The notes beneath the pieces are model-generated. The model saw only the letters and a list, made by a program, of their open reading frames with translations, did no database searches and was not told the DNA's origin. This document shows, in pieces, positions 11,141-21,910 of a stretch of 64,000 nucleotides of DNA. A program made the translations under genes and the position numbers. The first letter of the stretch is position 1. Every line of letters starts with the position of its first letter. This DNA is from Halictus rubicundus (taxonomy: Eukaryota > Arthropoda > Insecta > Hymenoptera > Halictidae), in contig NC_135161.1 of assembly GCF_050948215.1 (NCBI RefSeq), forward strand, positions 5,775,911 through 5,839,910, given 5' to 3'.

Positions 11141-12073
11141 AATTACACCTACTCATTTTTTAAAATAAATACCTAACATCCGCAGTCTACAAACAAACAG
11201 TAGTGAACGAACTACGTTATACTAATGAATTTGATCCTCTTTCCAGGCGAATTCTTCAGTTGAGACTCGAGCAGCCCCTGTGGCTAGATGATGATTCTAC
11301 CCACGATCATGCTACACAACTGCCCTCGGGTGAGTTAGCGATAGAGCGAAGGAAGTTTGCATCAACGGAAATCGTCGTGGTTACAAAACCAGTGTTTAGC
11401 GAAGTAGGAACCGTTTAACCGTCACAGCCGTATCGTTCCCAGCAGCTGTATCTCGTCGTAGGATCAACCATCGTGGCTCGGTTGGGGGAAAGATACTCCA
11501 CCCACGTGTCCGGAAATTCTTCGGTTGCACGAGCATGTAATCCTTATTTTTTCTTTCTACGCCGTGTTACACGCGCGCTTACGTCAACGCCTCGAAATCA
11601 ATGTCGTCCGTGGGCCAGGAAGAGGGGAACGATGAGCTCAGGTATTCTCCGCGAGACCTGTGTTCCGTTCATGCGAACGGGAACCAGCGATCGCGAACCA
11701 GTCGCTATTCTTCTATATTCTCAAGACAATTCGATTCAGCTCCTCTTGTGTTCCACAACTTGGTCTAACGCTTCTTTGTCTTTTAGCACGTACCCGCGTG
11801 AGAAGCAAGGCGTGTTCCCAGCATTGTGATCGCGATCAAGATCACTATCCGATAAAGAGGATCGATATTAGCTTTCGGTGAATCGCCCTCCCGTTATCTA
11901 GCGGCTTTGCGTTAAGTCGACCCGGCCTGTTTTCGTCGAGTGGCTCAACCATAAATAATCTCCAAGACCCAAAGCTTGAAAACTGTTGTAATTATCGACC
12001 GCGGTTTTCCAAACGGCTCCGGAAGGAACTTTCGTTCCGAACAACTATCGCGAAGGACCGAACGTTGCCGCTG
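11141..12073. other. no gene seen
   Basis: Mixed-composition sequence. Short open frames at 11,203-11,418 and 11,473-11,829 have no recognisable domain, no splice context and no repeat relationship that I can see. Confidence 0.4.
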
Positions 12074-12279
12074 CAGTGAATTCGCTATACATGTCGCCGA
12101 GGCATGGCCGATAAATGTCGCGGAATTATCCCCACTACCGCGGGGTGTATCCCGCGAGGGGCCAAGAAGCTCCAGAGACCTCGGTCGCCGAGCTATGCTA
12201 CGTTCGAAATAAAATACTGGCTCCTGGACGACAAACGACATCAAGACCCGTGTTGCCGACATATATCGAGAATTCACTG
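12074..12279. mobile_element. MITE with CAGTGAATTC ends
   Basis: The left end CAGTGAATTCGCTATACATG and the right end CATATATCGAGAATTCACTG are imperfect inverted repeats. The interior shares GGAATTATCCCCACTAC and GACCCGTGTTG with 2,799-3,007. It is about 206 bp and non-coding. Confidence 0.75.
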
Positions 12280-13681
12280 TAACACACGGCTACTATTTCG
12301 GTTCCCACATCGATTCCATAACCGTTATTTTGTCGGTTCTTCGTAGCAGCTACTGTGTCTTAAAACAGTTTCCGGTAACGCCGTAGTTTCAAGCCCTGTA
12401 GTCGCTCGCATACTTGCGTGAACCCTTTAACTGCGGAATTGGTCTAAGCAGTTGCGATCGCTGAGAGGGGGGATACTTTAGTGTGCGTTTAGTCTGCGTA
12501 ACCTGTATGAACAGGATTTTTCTCGTTGCTACGCGACGAGGTATGCGCTGATCTTAAATATTTATGATTCTCGCGTTTCTCGAGTGTATACGATAGAGAA
12601 GATCGCCGGATACACAGCGATAACCTTCGCTGGACGCGTTCATAGCAGTCGAAGGGTTAAGTCAGCAAAGAAACGGCACGGCCGGTCGGAGCGAGTACAG
12701 TATACAGTGGCCGGAATAGGTCTCTCCGTGGTCTTGGTTTGTTCGCGCACGATTAGCCTCGTTAGGCCTTATTAATCGGGTGTTCGTTATGTTCGAAACT
12801 ATCTGCTCCGTGGCGCGGAACCGAAGGGACGGCCGGCTGTACTTTCCCGACACACTGTATACCCGTACGAAAACAAAGTACCTGTTTGTCCATGGGACGG
12901 CGAACGGCGCCGTGGAACGTCCTCCACGTCCGCTGGGCTCGGAGGCGGAACCAGACGCGTGTTCCAGGAGTCTCGAGCGACTTCCGTGGGAAGCGCGGGA
13001 CGGGTTCCCCTTGGCGCACAATAACGTTCCCCGGGCGAAACGTGTGTACGTACTTACAAGATAAAGCCGAGAACCCGCGCGAGAGAGAAAGAGAGAGAGA
13101 GAGAGCCGCGCAACAACGGAGCGCTCTGTGCGCGGCTGGCTTGCTTGCTATTCAGCGCCGCGGCGATTCAGCTCGAATGCAAAGAAAAACGTGGTCACGC
13201 GACGAAACGAAACGAGACGAGACGAGACGAGACGAGACGAGACGGGGCACGCCACGACGGTGGGCCGTTCATTCAGACACAAGAAGGGCCAGGCGAGAAG
13301 CAACAACCGTGCGCGCTCTTTACGATCGGCAAGTTTCGGACACGCGCGCGTTATATCGCGAAAGTCGTCGAGCAAGCACTGCCAGTTAGCCGCTACGCCG
13401 CTCTATGTAGACGAGCCTGCATCACCGCCAGCCGCGTGTCACGTGGTGCACGCTCCTCGCTGCGTGTTTAATACGCGAGCGTGACGCTTTTATAGAAACG
13501 CGCGCGTCCGCCCGCTCGCTCTTCTTGTCGAATGACGCGCAATTCGCGCGCAAAACGTCTCTCTCTCTCCCTCTCTCTCGCTCTCTCTGCGCCCGCGAAA
13601 CGATCCACGCACGCGGTCGCGGATCATCGTCTCCACGGCACGGGAAGTCATAGCCCACCGAACAATTATTTGTTTACTTTA
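12280..13681. repeat. CpG-rich patch with simple repeats, no gene recognised
   Basis: GC-rich DNA with a GA tract at 13,079-13,106, a pentanucleotide ACGAG array at about 13,204-13,244 and a CT tract at 13,557-13,590. Long open frames here (for example 12,886-13,389) are low-complexity and overlap on both strands, so I do not call them genes. Confidence 0.5.
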
Positions 13682-13683
13682 TA

Positions 13684-14948
13684 TCAGGAGTACCCATAAG
13701 TAATCAATTATTTGCAAAGAATTTGTTTTGCCTTTAGTTCTGTACCGATCGTTGAAGAGGAAACACTTGTATTCTTTTACAGTTTTCGGTAAAGCAGCCT
13801 GTGCTCAAAATATTCTAATAAGTATAATCTTTTTTACAACCCTGTAATAAAATGGCGGCGTCCGTACCTTCCGAGGATCATGTTCGTCATTGCATACTTT
13901 TTCATGCGGGATTTAATGCAACGGTAACAACAAAGAAAATTTGCGATGTTTACGGAGATGTATTGAAGGTCAACAAGTGTCAACGTTGGTTCGGAAGGTT
14001 TCCTGCTGGTGATTATGATCTCTCTGACAAGCCTCGAAGTGAACGACCAATTTGATAATGACACCCTAAAATCTCTAGTGGAAGCTGATCCAAAATTAAG
14101 TATACAAGATTTATCGAGAAGCCTTGGGTCCACATGGTCAACTATACAAAGGCACCTACACGAAATGGGAAAGGCATATAGGCAAGGAATATGGGTACCG
14201 CATCAATTGTCTGAGACCAACGAGAATATTCGTCGATCAATTCGCACTTCATTGCTATCCAGATTTCGTAGAGATCCATTTCTTAGCAGAATCGTTACCG
14301 GAGATGAAAAATGGATTCTTTATGATAACATAAAGCGTTCGAAGCAATGGCTTTCTGCAAATCAAACCGCAATATCAACCCCTAAACCTAGTTTATTACT
14401 TAGAAAGGTGTTTCTGTGCATTCGGTGGGACTGTCGTGGCATAATTCACTTTGAGTTGTTGAAACCTGAAGAAACAGTTACTGCTGAGTTGTATTGTCAG
14501 CATTTACAACGGCTGTATTCGGAACTATTGAAAAAGAGGGCATCTTTAGCCCACAGAAAAGGTGTAATACTGCATATTGACAATGCCCGGCCCCATACAG
14601 CGAAACTCACTCAGGAAAAAATCAAAGAATTGCAATGGGAAGTTTTACCGCACCCCCGTACTCACCGGATATTGCTACCTCTGATTATCATCTTTTCAGA
14701 TCTCTGGAGCAATATTTAAGAAATAAAACATTCACTTCTGTAGAAGATATAAGGAGGAACCTTCAGTCATATTTTGCTTCACAAACCCTGGATTTCTATA
14801 AGAGGGGGATTAAAAATTTGCAGGAAAGATGGCAAACTGTCCTTGATAATGATGGAGATTATATAATAAATTAAGAAATAAAAACTTGAATTTACTACAA
14901 AGTTTGCTTTAGATTTCAAAATAATTGATTACTTATGGGTCCCCCTAA
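13684..14948 (+). mobile_element. mariner-family transposon with broken transposase
   Basis: A 1,265-bp element with 28-bp imperfect terminal inverted repeats (ACCCATAAGTAATCAATTATTT core at both ends) and TA at 13,682-13,683 and 14,949-14,950. The transposase of about 340 residues is split over three frames: 13,852-14,055 (N-terminal helix-turn-helix), about 14,050-14,660 (VTGDEKWILYDN, the first Asp; then HIDNARPHTA, the second Asp) and about 14,640-14,874 (YSPDIATSDYHLF, the third Asp). The second and third Asp are 34 residues apart, the D34D spacing of mariner. Two compensating frameshifts, the first next to a stop at about 14,053, make it non-autonomous. The well-preserved ends suggest a fairly recent insertion. 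Confidence 0.93.
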
Positions 14949-15144
14949 TATATGTCCGAGGCCTCTAGTCTGCGTGCCTCACAAGAAGTCCTCTGACAGG
15001 AATGCGGCTGTAAGCCGTCCGATTGGGACATTCCACAAGAACTTTCGGTGTGACGTCAAAGCCTAAGCATTAGGTGCGAGCGAGGACCCCTCTTGTCCCC
15101 GTGCCGTCTCGAGGGACGTCTTGTGAGGCTGGGACAGTAGCTTC

Positions 15145-15470
15145 TTCTCTACATTCGGCGTGAATCAAAGAATAGCATCTCCTGGCCGATATATGTCCCT
15201 GGCTAGACCCGCGTTTTGGACATATACCGAGTAAACACTGTATCGTTTCTCTTAACCCTCGGACAATGGGAATCCATTTTAATCTAGAGTCAGTTCGACT
15301 TAGGATTTTCTCTAGATTCGGCGTGGATCAAAGAATAGCATCTCCTGGCCGATATATGTCTCTGCCTAGACCCGCGTTTTGGACATATACCGAGTAAACA
15401 CTGTATCGCTTCTCTTAACCCTCGGACAATGGGAATCCATTTTGATCTAGAGTCAGTTCGACTTAGGACT
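15145..15470. repeat. tandem duplication, two 163-bp units
   Basis: Units 15,145-15,307 and 15,308-15,470 are nearly identical; only scattered substitutions are seen. Each contains GATATATGTC and ACATATACCGAGTAAACACT, echoing the right end of the CAGTGAATTC MITE family, so a MITE fragment was probably duplicated with its flank. Confidence 0.85.
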
Positions 15471-15944
15471 TTCATAGGGCTATGGTTTTCTACATTTAAC
15501 CACTTAAATGGAGGAACCCGCTTTCGTTCCGAGAGGCAGTCCCGCTTTATAAGAATTTAATTTGCATCTCGAGTGTATTGAAATTTCCATGACTGCGCGT
15601 TCGAAACGAGGAGTACGGGGAATTCCGGGAGTGGGCTCTCGAAGCGGCGGTGTTCTGCGAGAGTACTTCCCCCGGTCCCCCGATTAATCGGTGATTAGAA
15701 ACTTTAACGAATACTTCCTTGGAGAAACGGATAAAAAGAAAAAGTGGGACTGGCTCCCCTCTCCCATCGGTGATTGCGGTCGTCAATCAATACCAATTTC
15801 CTTAAATGAAGCCGAACACGCTCGCGCAAAGTGGTAGCGCTCTAAATACAGCCTGATTCGAAAACAAAAGCTGCCGCGTCGGGCTATAACGGTGACGGGC
15901 GACCGGTACACGCAATCGATCGAATCGATAATAAGTGCACACAC

Positions 15945-15996
<52 letters not shown>

Positions 15997-16287
15997 ATTC
16001 TCCAAGCGACACAAAAACAGATACAGTGGGAAAGAGACTACGAAACGGGTACAGGAATCATCATCCCCTCTTCGGGGCATCATCGAAGGCGGTATCGATC
16101 ATGAAAACACAACAAGCGAATCAAGTGTCCATATCCATCGGTCGAATTGCAAACGAACGAACGAAAAAAAAAGGAGAAAAACAAAAAGAACTGACTAAGA
16201 GGAAACGGAAAGAGTGAACGAGGGAAGAAGCGATCACTCGAAGAGCCTGGCAGAAAGGTGCACAACGATCAGAAGATGAAATCTTAC
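15471..16287. repeat. intergenic DNA with a (CAA)n microsatellite
   Basis: A perfect CAA/ACA run of about 16 units spans 15,946-15,993 and creates artificial poly-Gln, poly-Asn and poly-Cys frames. Otherwise no gene is seen. Just downstream is the donor side of the orphan exon at 16,288. Confidence 0.6.
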
Positions 16288-16494
16288 TTTTCCGCTGGGC
16301 TTGTAGCATGCTCTGACGTCTACCATATTGTTCAACAGGGAGTGAGTGTCATCCGCGGCGTCCAGGCCCAGTTTCTCCGCAAATTCCTCCCTCGAGCGTA
16401 TCATTTCCCAGTTTGCGATATTATATCCCATAGGATATCTCTTTGGTACTCCGACGAATAATGTGCACGACGCGGGTTCGACCCACGTCACCAG
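16288..16494 (-). CDS. orphan coding exon of an unidentified gene
   Basis: On the minus strand a long pyrimidine tract (CTCTTTCTTGCTCTCTCG) ends in an AG at 16,496-16,495, followed by 69 uninterrupted codons and a GTAAGA donor at 16,287. The exon is 207 nt and phase 0 at both ends. The peptide contains CTLFVGVPKRYPMGYNI, REEFAEKLGLDAADDTH and LLNNMVDVRACYKPSGK, which look like ordinary folded-protein sequence rather than the low-complexity frames around it. I do not recognise the family. No partner exon is visible on this strand within several kb. Its end phase is compatible with splicing to the coronin exon at 1,291, but no known coronin has such an N-terminal segment to my knowledge. It could be an isoform-specific exon, part of a nested gene, or a retained fragment. 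Confidence 0.6.
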
Positions 16495-16667
16495 CTCGGC
16501 CCGGAGGGAAAGAGCGAGAGAGCAAGAAAGAGCCTGTTGTGTTCGTGTGCTGTGTAGATGCTCGGCGTTCGCGTTTCAGTCGTCGAAAACCGAATCGGTT
16601 TCGCGCTGGCAATTGTTGAACGTCGCGGTACCTGTTTGTCAGAGAGATAGAGAGAGAGAGATAGAGA

Positions 16668-16698
<31 letters not shown>

Positions 16699-17618
16699 GA
16701 ACGGGTTGCTCGGAGTCGCGAAAAATCGTGGACAAAAGGGCCACGTGCGAACGTGCCACCGCTCTGTCCACTCGTCCGATTTCGTAATCCACTCACTGAA
16801 CCCGGCACATGTACAACGGCGTGGCGCGGCGCCGCGTATCGATTGCCCGACGTGTGCGCAACACGTAAACACACGAAGAGCACGTCGCGTCGTCGCCCCG
16901 AGAGCCAGTGTGGCGATATTCCGGCGTGTAGCGTCGCTTCAACGTCGCGTCGGACTCGGAGTCGACGTCGGCGTCGGCGTCGGCTCGAATCGAATCGAAC
17001 GAGCAATCCCGCGCTTCCGTTCCACACGCAAAAGCCAAGCCGAAGCGACTCGTGCCCCCCTGATGCCCGCGAACCCGCTCGACGCCCGCGTTCAACCGCG
17101 ACGCCAGCGCACTACGCCGGCACCCAGCCGCCGAGCAACAACAGCCTATCCCCTTGCTCGCCGTGAGCAGAAAGCGCGACATTTTCGTTCTCCAGCTGTG
17201 CGTCCCGCATCGCTCGTCCTTCTCCCCGGTTCCCAGAAGGGGGATGACCACCGCGCATACAGCATACAGGGTGCTCCAACACTTTGCGACGCGAATCCTA
17301 CTTGCCTCGCGCTCTACCGCCTCACTCACTGTCGGCAGACTCGGCTCGAGCAGACCGCACGGTACTTAAATCATCTAGTATATTCCCAGTACTGAAAAAA
17401 AGATTTTTGAGGAAAATGAGCTGAAAGTTTTGTTCCGCGATCTCCGATAGGTCACCTTGCCAGATTGAAGGCGTTCGAAAGGGGTGGATCGTTGTACAAT
17501 TTCGATCCACTGTAGACAAGTACTGTAACTTGTCCGGCTGTACTTGAGGAAATCGTTCGTTGCAAATCGTCCACTTGAAAGATTTTGTAAAGACCCGCAG
17601 GTGGGATTTCCTTTTATC
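16495..17618. repeat. CpG-rich patch with GA microsatellites, no gene recognised
   Basis: Contains GA-rich tracts at about 16,642-16,700 and GTCGGCGTCGGCGTCGGC near 16,965. The longest open frame in the window (16,346-17,395, plus strand) crosses this composition-biased DNA and runs antisense across the exon above; I treat it as spurious. The CpG density is compatible with a promoter. Confidence 0.45.
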
Positions 17619-18089
17619 TAAGGGCCCGGTCTTCGTAGATTCGCGATAAGGTAGAGTGACTACATTACCGACAAAAATAGGCGAAAAATGGTTTTACGTG
17701 CCTCAAGTTTTCGTCCTTATATAAGAATATTTTGTCGCTGGTAAAGGGCCTTGAAAGGGATTTGAAAGAGAAAGGTTCAATCTAGTGCGCGCTGGTCAGG
17801 AGATGCCGAGATTATGCAGATATTTGGTAATATAAGCGTTAGATCCAAGCATTTTTATGCCATTGGATGAGTTTTCTGGATGAATATCTCCAGCTACAAA
17901 TTGAGCTATATTTGGTCTTGATTCTCCGCGAAATAAAGCCAAAAACTTGAATAATACAGAGAAAAAATGCGACAAGTTTAGTCACAGACTTAAAATCGGA
18001 TCAAGACCAATACGGATCTTAAGTCTGTGTCTGAAGGCTGTGAATGGAAATTATAAATTCAGAAGTCACGTGACTCTCCCGGGCCCTTA
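17619..18089. mobile_element. MITE family B, copy 2
   Basis: A perfect 11-bp inverted pair TAAGGGCCCGG / CCGGGCCCTTA bounds about 470 bp. If TA is the target duplication, the element proper is AGGGCCCGG..CCGGGCCCT, a Tc1/mariner-like arrangement. The interior is the reverse complement of 8,943-9,445. No coding frame. Confidence 0.75.
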
Positions 18090-20369
18090 ATTATTAATCG
18101 AGCCGGCTGAGGCTATACTACAAAACACTAGCGATTTGATTTCCTTCGTTTTTACGTAACGCCTGTCGGATGCGCTGAGTAGCGTCGACCTCCTTTGTAT
18201 GCAAACAATAATGTTTACAAACAGCGTTGTAGTCCTTGCGGATCAATGAATGCTGCGCCACGCGCGTTCAATGGCCGATTGGTACGAAAGGTCGCAAAGG
18301 TTCGATTGAATCGAATGGAAACGGAAAGACTGTTTCTATAGGCAAATTGTCGAACACCCTGTATATTGTGTGTACACCCTGGTGTACCCGCACCGTGTAA
18401 TAACGCGCGACACGATCGTCGATCAGCGAATTTCCGAAGGACCCGGATTCCCGTATCGCAGGAAGCGTCGCGAAAATTTCGCGATCAACGTACGAGAGCG
18501 GCGTGATCCTGTCATGTAACTACTCGATCGTTTTTAATCCGTCGGGAACACTGTCTGCAGTCGACACTCACCGTATTTCGTCCGTGCAACACCGATTTAC
18601 ATATCGATTTGCAGACGAGGCGTTGACACGCCGTGATGGGAGGCGGTCTGCTCGAGAAACGGTACGCGAACGATGCTCACTGGACCGAGAAAAAGAGTTT
18701 GACGAATGAATTCGATGGGAAAATAATTCGCTGGGGAAAAAAACGGTCCGTTTCGCAGCGTTAGATCGTTCCCGTCCGATCGTAGGAAAGGAATAATTTA
18801 ATCGAACGTTGAACTTCGGAACGAACAAACGAGATGTTCTCGTAAACAGAGCCGCCGATCGAAGTACCCGTTGATTCAAATTCCTTTTGGGAACGGCTCT
18901 TCTCGAGGTGATTGAAAAATACACGGAAATCTACCTACTGCTGCTTTGCGACACGTTTTTACCGACGTTGCTTGTTGTCGGGTTGCAGGTTTGCACCGCG
19001 GGACGACGCACAGTGCGGACAAGTCGGCACATCTCACTACATTTTTATTTGACGATGCACGAAAATTTCCTTTGGCAGAATTGCATATTAGCAGGAAATT
19101 CATATTATTATTCATTTAAAAATCATTTAACAATTTTTTTTTTATGCATAAAAATAATTTTTTTTTCAACTTAATTTTATTGTTACATTTAACTTTTTGT
19201 GACTAATTACCATTACATATGCGTTAGTAACCAAATTTAGATTTTTGTAAAAAAATTTGGCCATGGAACTCTCTAAAGTGCCAAAAATCGAAAAATATTA
19301 TATTAACTGTAAATGTGCAATAATAATTCTGTGTAATGGAAAGTGCTTACCAAGGAATATGCATTCTTTTTACATTTAATAAAGCAGATTTATTTTTTGT
19401 ACAAATTTTCAACGGTGGTTTTATTTGTTAATTGCATATAAAATTTCAAATTAACATAAAACAAAAACGGCAAAATATGTCCTGAGATTCATGCATATTC
19501 GGATACATTACTTATTATAGTTTAAGAATTTCATAGTTTTGTCTGCGACTTTTTGCGACTCTCAATTTTATAAACTTTTTAAGAAGTGTCCGTACCTTTC
19601 CTTTAGGATCTATCGTGAAAAATTTGTTATTTTCTTTTTAAATGTATTAGTTATATTGTTAAATTTCATTTTCTGTGAATAATTAACAATAAGTATACAT
19701 TTGTAAACAAATTTGGTTGTAAAAAATTTTGCCATTTGTTCGCCACAGTTACAGTGGGGAATTTACTGGAAAAGTTCAATATTCGTGTATATTACGATAT
19801 GAAATATACACAATAAAAAAAAAAAAAGTAATAAGAATGTAAGGATAGATCGAGATGTGCAAAATCACGAGAGTCAATGATTTTGGGTCGCAATCAAAGT
19901 ACTGAGAATGACTCGGATAGCGAATAGCGTTTTGTTAAGTTTATTCATTTTATTCACTAGTATTATAATTTGTTTAAGTTTATTATTGTTAATTTTACAT
20001 ATGGTTCATTTATTATTAATTTTGTTCTAAACTTGTTAGTTTTTAAAAATAAATTTGGTAATTTTTAACAATACATTTTTTTTCTAAAAATTTGTTTTTT
20101 TGTTAAAATTAGTAACTATATTGGTACATATAATTGTCTGTAAAAAATTTCCTCTATATATACATTAATAACCAAACTACGAGAAGTGCCGAAAACAGGC
20201 GGTTCGATGTCGCTGCTGTATCACGGGTTGCCTAGCCTTAGTGCACCCGACTCGAATGAATAGGTTATGTTTAGAGGCAGTGTGTATATAGACAATGTTC
20301 TGTTGAAATTGATTTATTTGGATTTGTTACAGTGATCTTGGTCGCGCGAGATTACATTGATTTTCAATC
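18090..20369. other. intergenic DNA, no gene seen; 5' flank of Uba3
   Basis: GC-balanced to about 19,050, then very AT-rich to 20,160. A fragment ACACCCTG near 18,354 and 18,373 resembles transposon termini elsewhere in the window. The Uba3 5' UTR probably begins close to 20,200-20,300, but no promoter motif is clear. Confidence 0.4.
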
Positions 20370-21910
20370 ATGGGGTCTGACCATACGCATAGGCGGTGGA
20401 GCAATTTGCGTAAAATATTAGAGAGATCCGGTCCTTTTTGCAGACCGGATTTCGAACCGTCGTCGGAGACCTTGCAATTTTTGTCAGAAAATTGCAAGAT
20501 CCTGGTTATCGGTGCTGGCGGCTTAGGATGCGAGTTGCTCAAAGATCTAGCCCTGATGGGGTTCAGACATATTCACATAATCGACATGGACACGATTGAA
20601 TTGTCTAACCTAAACCGGTATGACAAAACATTTAATCGGACACCGATGTAGAGTTTCGAATGGTATGGTATGGCAACTGAATGAATTAAAATTGCAGACA
20701 GTTTCTGTTTCGTCACAAAGATATCGGATCGTCGAAGGCGGATGTAGCCGCGCGATTTGTGAATACCCGAATACCGGGCACCAATGTTGTACCGCACTGT
20801 TGCAAAATACAGGACAAAGACGAGGAGTTTTACAGGCAATTTCACATAATAGTTTGCGGCTTAGATTCGATTGTTGCGAGGAGATGGATCAACGGCATGC
20901 TCCTCTCCCTTTTGATCTACGAAAATGGAGAGTTAGATAAGTCTAGTATCATACCGATGATCGACGGTGGCACTGAGGGCTTTAAAGGAAACGTGAGGGT
21001 GATTTTGCCTGGTCTAACCGCGTGCATTGAATGCACCTTAGATCTCTATCCACCTCAGGTGAACGATCTACTTGTATCTTTCTATAGATTGCATCTATAT
21101 CTGTACAACTATCTGTATTCTAATTGCAATTACCTCCGAGTATAGGTCACATATCCGTTATGCACAATAGCAAATACTCCACGTTTACCGGAGCATTGTA
21201 TAGAGTATGTGAAAGTAATTCAGTGGCCGAAGGAAAATCCATTAAATTGTCCGATAGACGGAGACGATCCTCAGCATATAAACTGGATCTATGAAAAGTC
21301 CATTGAGAGGGCAACGCAATTCGGTATACAGGGTTTAACGTACAGACTGGTGCAGGGTGTCGTTAAAAATATTATACCTGCAGTAGCATCAACGAACGCT
21401 GTGATCGCGGCAACTTGTGCTACAGAAGCGTTCAAGCTTGCTAGCAGTTGTAGTGCCTCGTTAAACAATTACATGGTAATTATGCGACTGTAGTATTTAC
21501 CAAGCGCACACTTTATATTCTAGTTAAAAAGTAATTTTCTTTGGAAGGTACTGAACAATTTAGACGGAATCTATACGTACACTTACGAGGCAGAGAGAAA
21601 AGAAGATTGCGTAGCATGTAGCCAGATTCCGAAAGAAATCGAGATTCCACACTCGAAATTTAAATTAAGGGACCTGATAGAGCTTCTTTGCGAAAGACCC
21701 GACTTGCAAATGAAAAATCCGGGTCTTACCGCCAACATCAATGGGAAAAATAAAACTTTATATATGCAAACTGTTGCAAGCATCGAGGAGAAAACTCGTG
21801 AGAACTTACAGAAAACGTTAGTTGATCTTGGTCTGAAAAACGGTACTGAGATCAATGTTGCCGACATCACCACCCCTAATACAGTTGTGTTGAAATTAAA
21901 ATTCGTATAA
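20370..21910 (+). CDS. Uba3: NEDD8-activating enzyme E1 catalytic subunit (UBA3)
   Basis: Four exons, 20370-20617, 20698-21058, 21146-21475 and 21548-21910, give a 433-residue protein, near the usual 430-465. With APP-BP1/NAE1 it adenylates NEDD8 and passes it to UBC12 for cullin neddylation. The nucleotide-binding loop VIGAGGLGCELLKDL is at about residues 46-60 and the D72/D74 region follows. The catalytic cysteine is C209 in PLCTIANTPRLPEHC. Zinc-binding CIEC and CVAC pairs flank the Cys domain. The C-terminal ubiquitin-like domain (LQMKNPGLTANINGKNKTLY and onward) recruits the E2. Splice sites are GT/AG and all phases agree. The start is the first ATG, giving a short N-terminal arm. It is convergent with PA2G4. 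Confidence 0.96.

Noticed and set aside
12886..13658. Several overlapping Arg-rich frames on both strands
   Set aside because: GC-rich DNA with GA and ACGAG repeats lacks stop codons by composition; no homology or splice context.
14975..15131. Inverted repeat GCCTCACAAGA..TCTTGTGAGGC around about 120 bp
   Set aside because: The arms are only about 18 bp with mismatches; I could not tell a MITE from chance.
15892..16217. Poly-Gln, poly-Asn and poly-Cys frames
   Set aside because: All are products of the CAA microsatellite read in different frames.
16477..16489. GGTTCGACCC, similar to a tRNA B box
   Set aside because: No A box or cloverleaf around it; it is part of the orphan exon.
16346..17395. 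Longest open frame of the window (349 codons, plus strand)
   Set aside because: It runs antisense over the orphan exon and through GA-rich and CpG-rich DNA. The peptide is Arg/Ser/Thr-rich low complexity with no domain.
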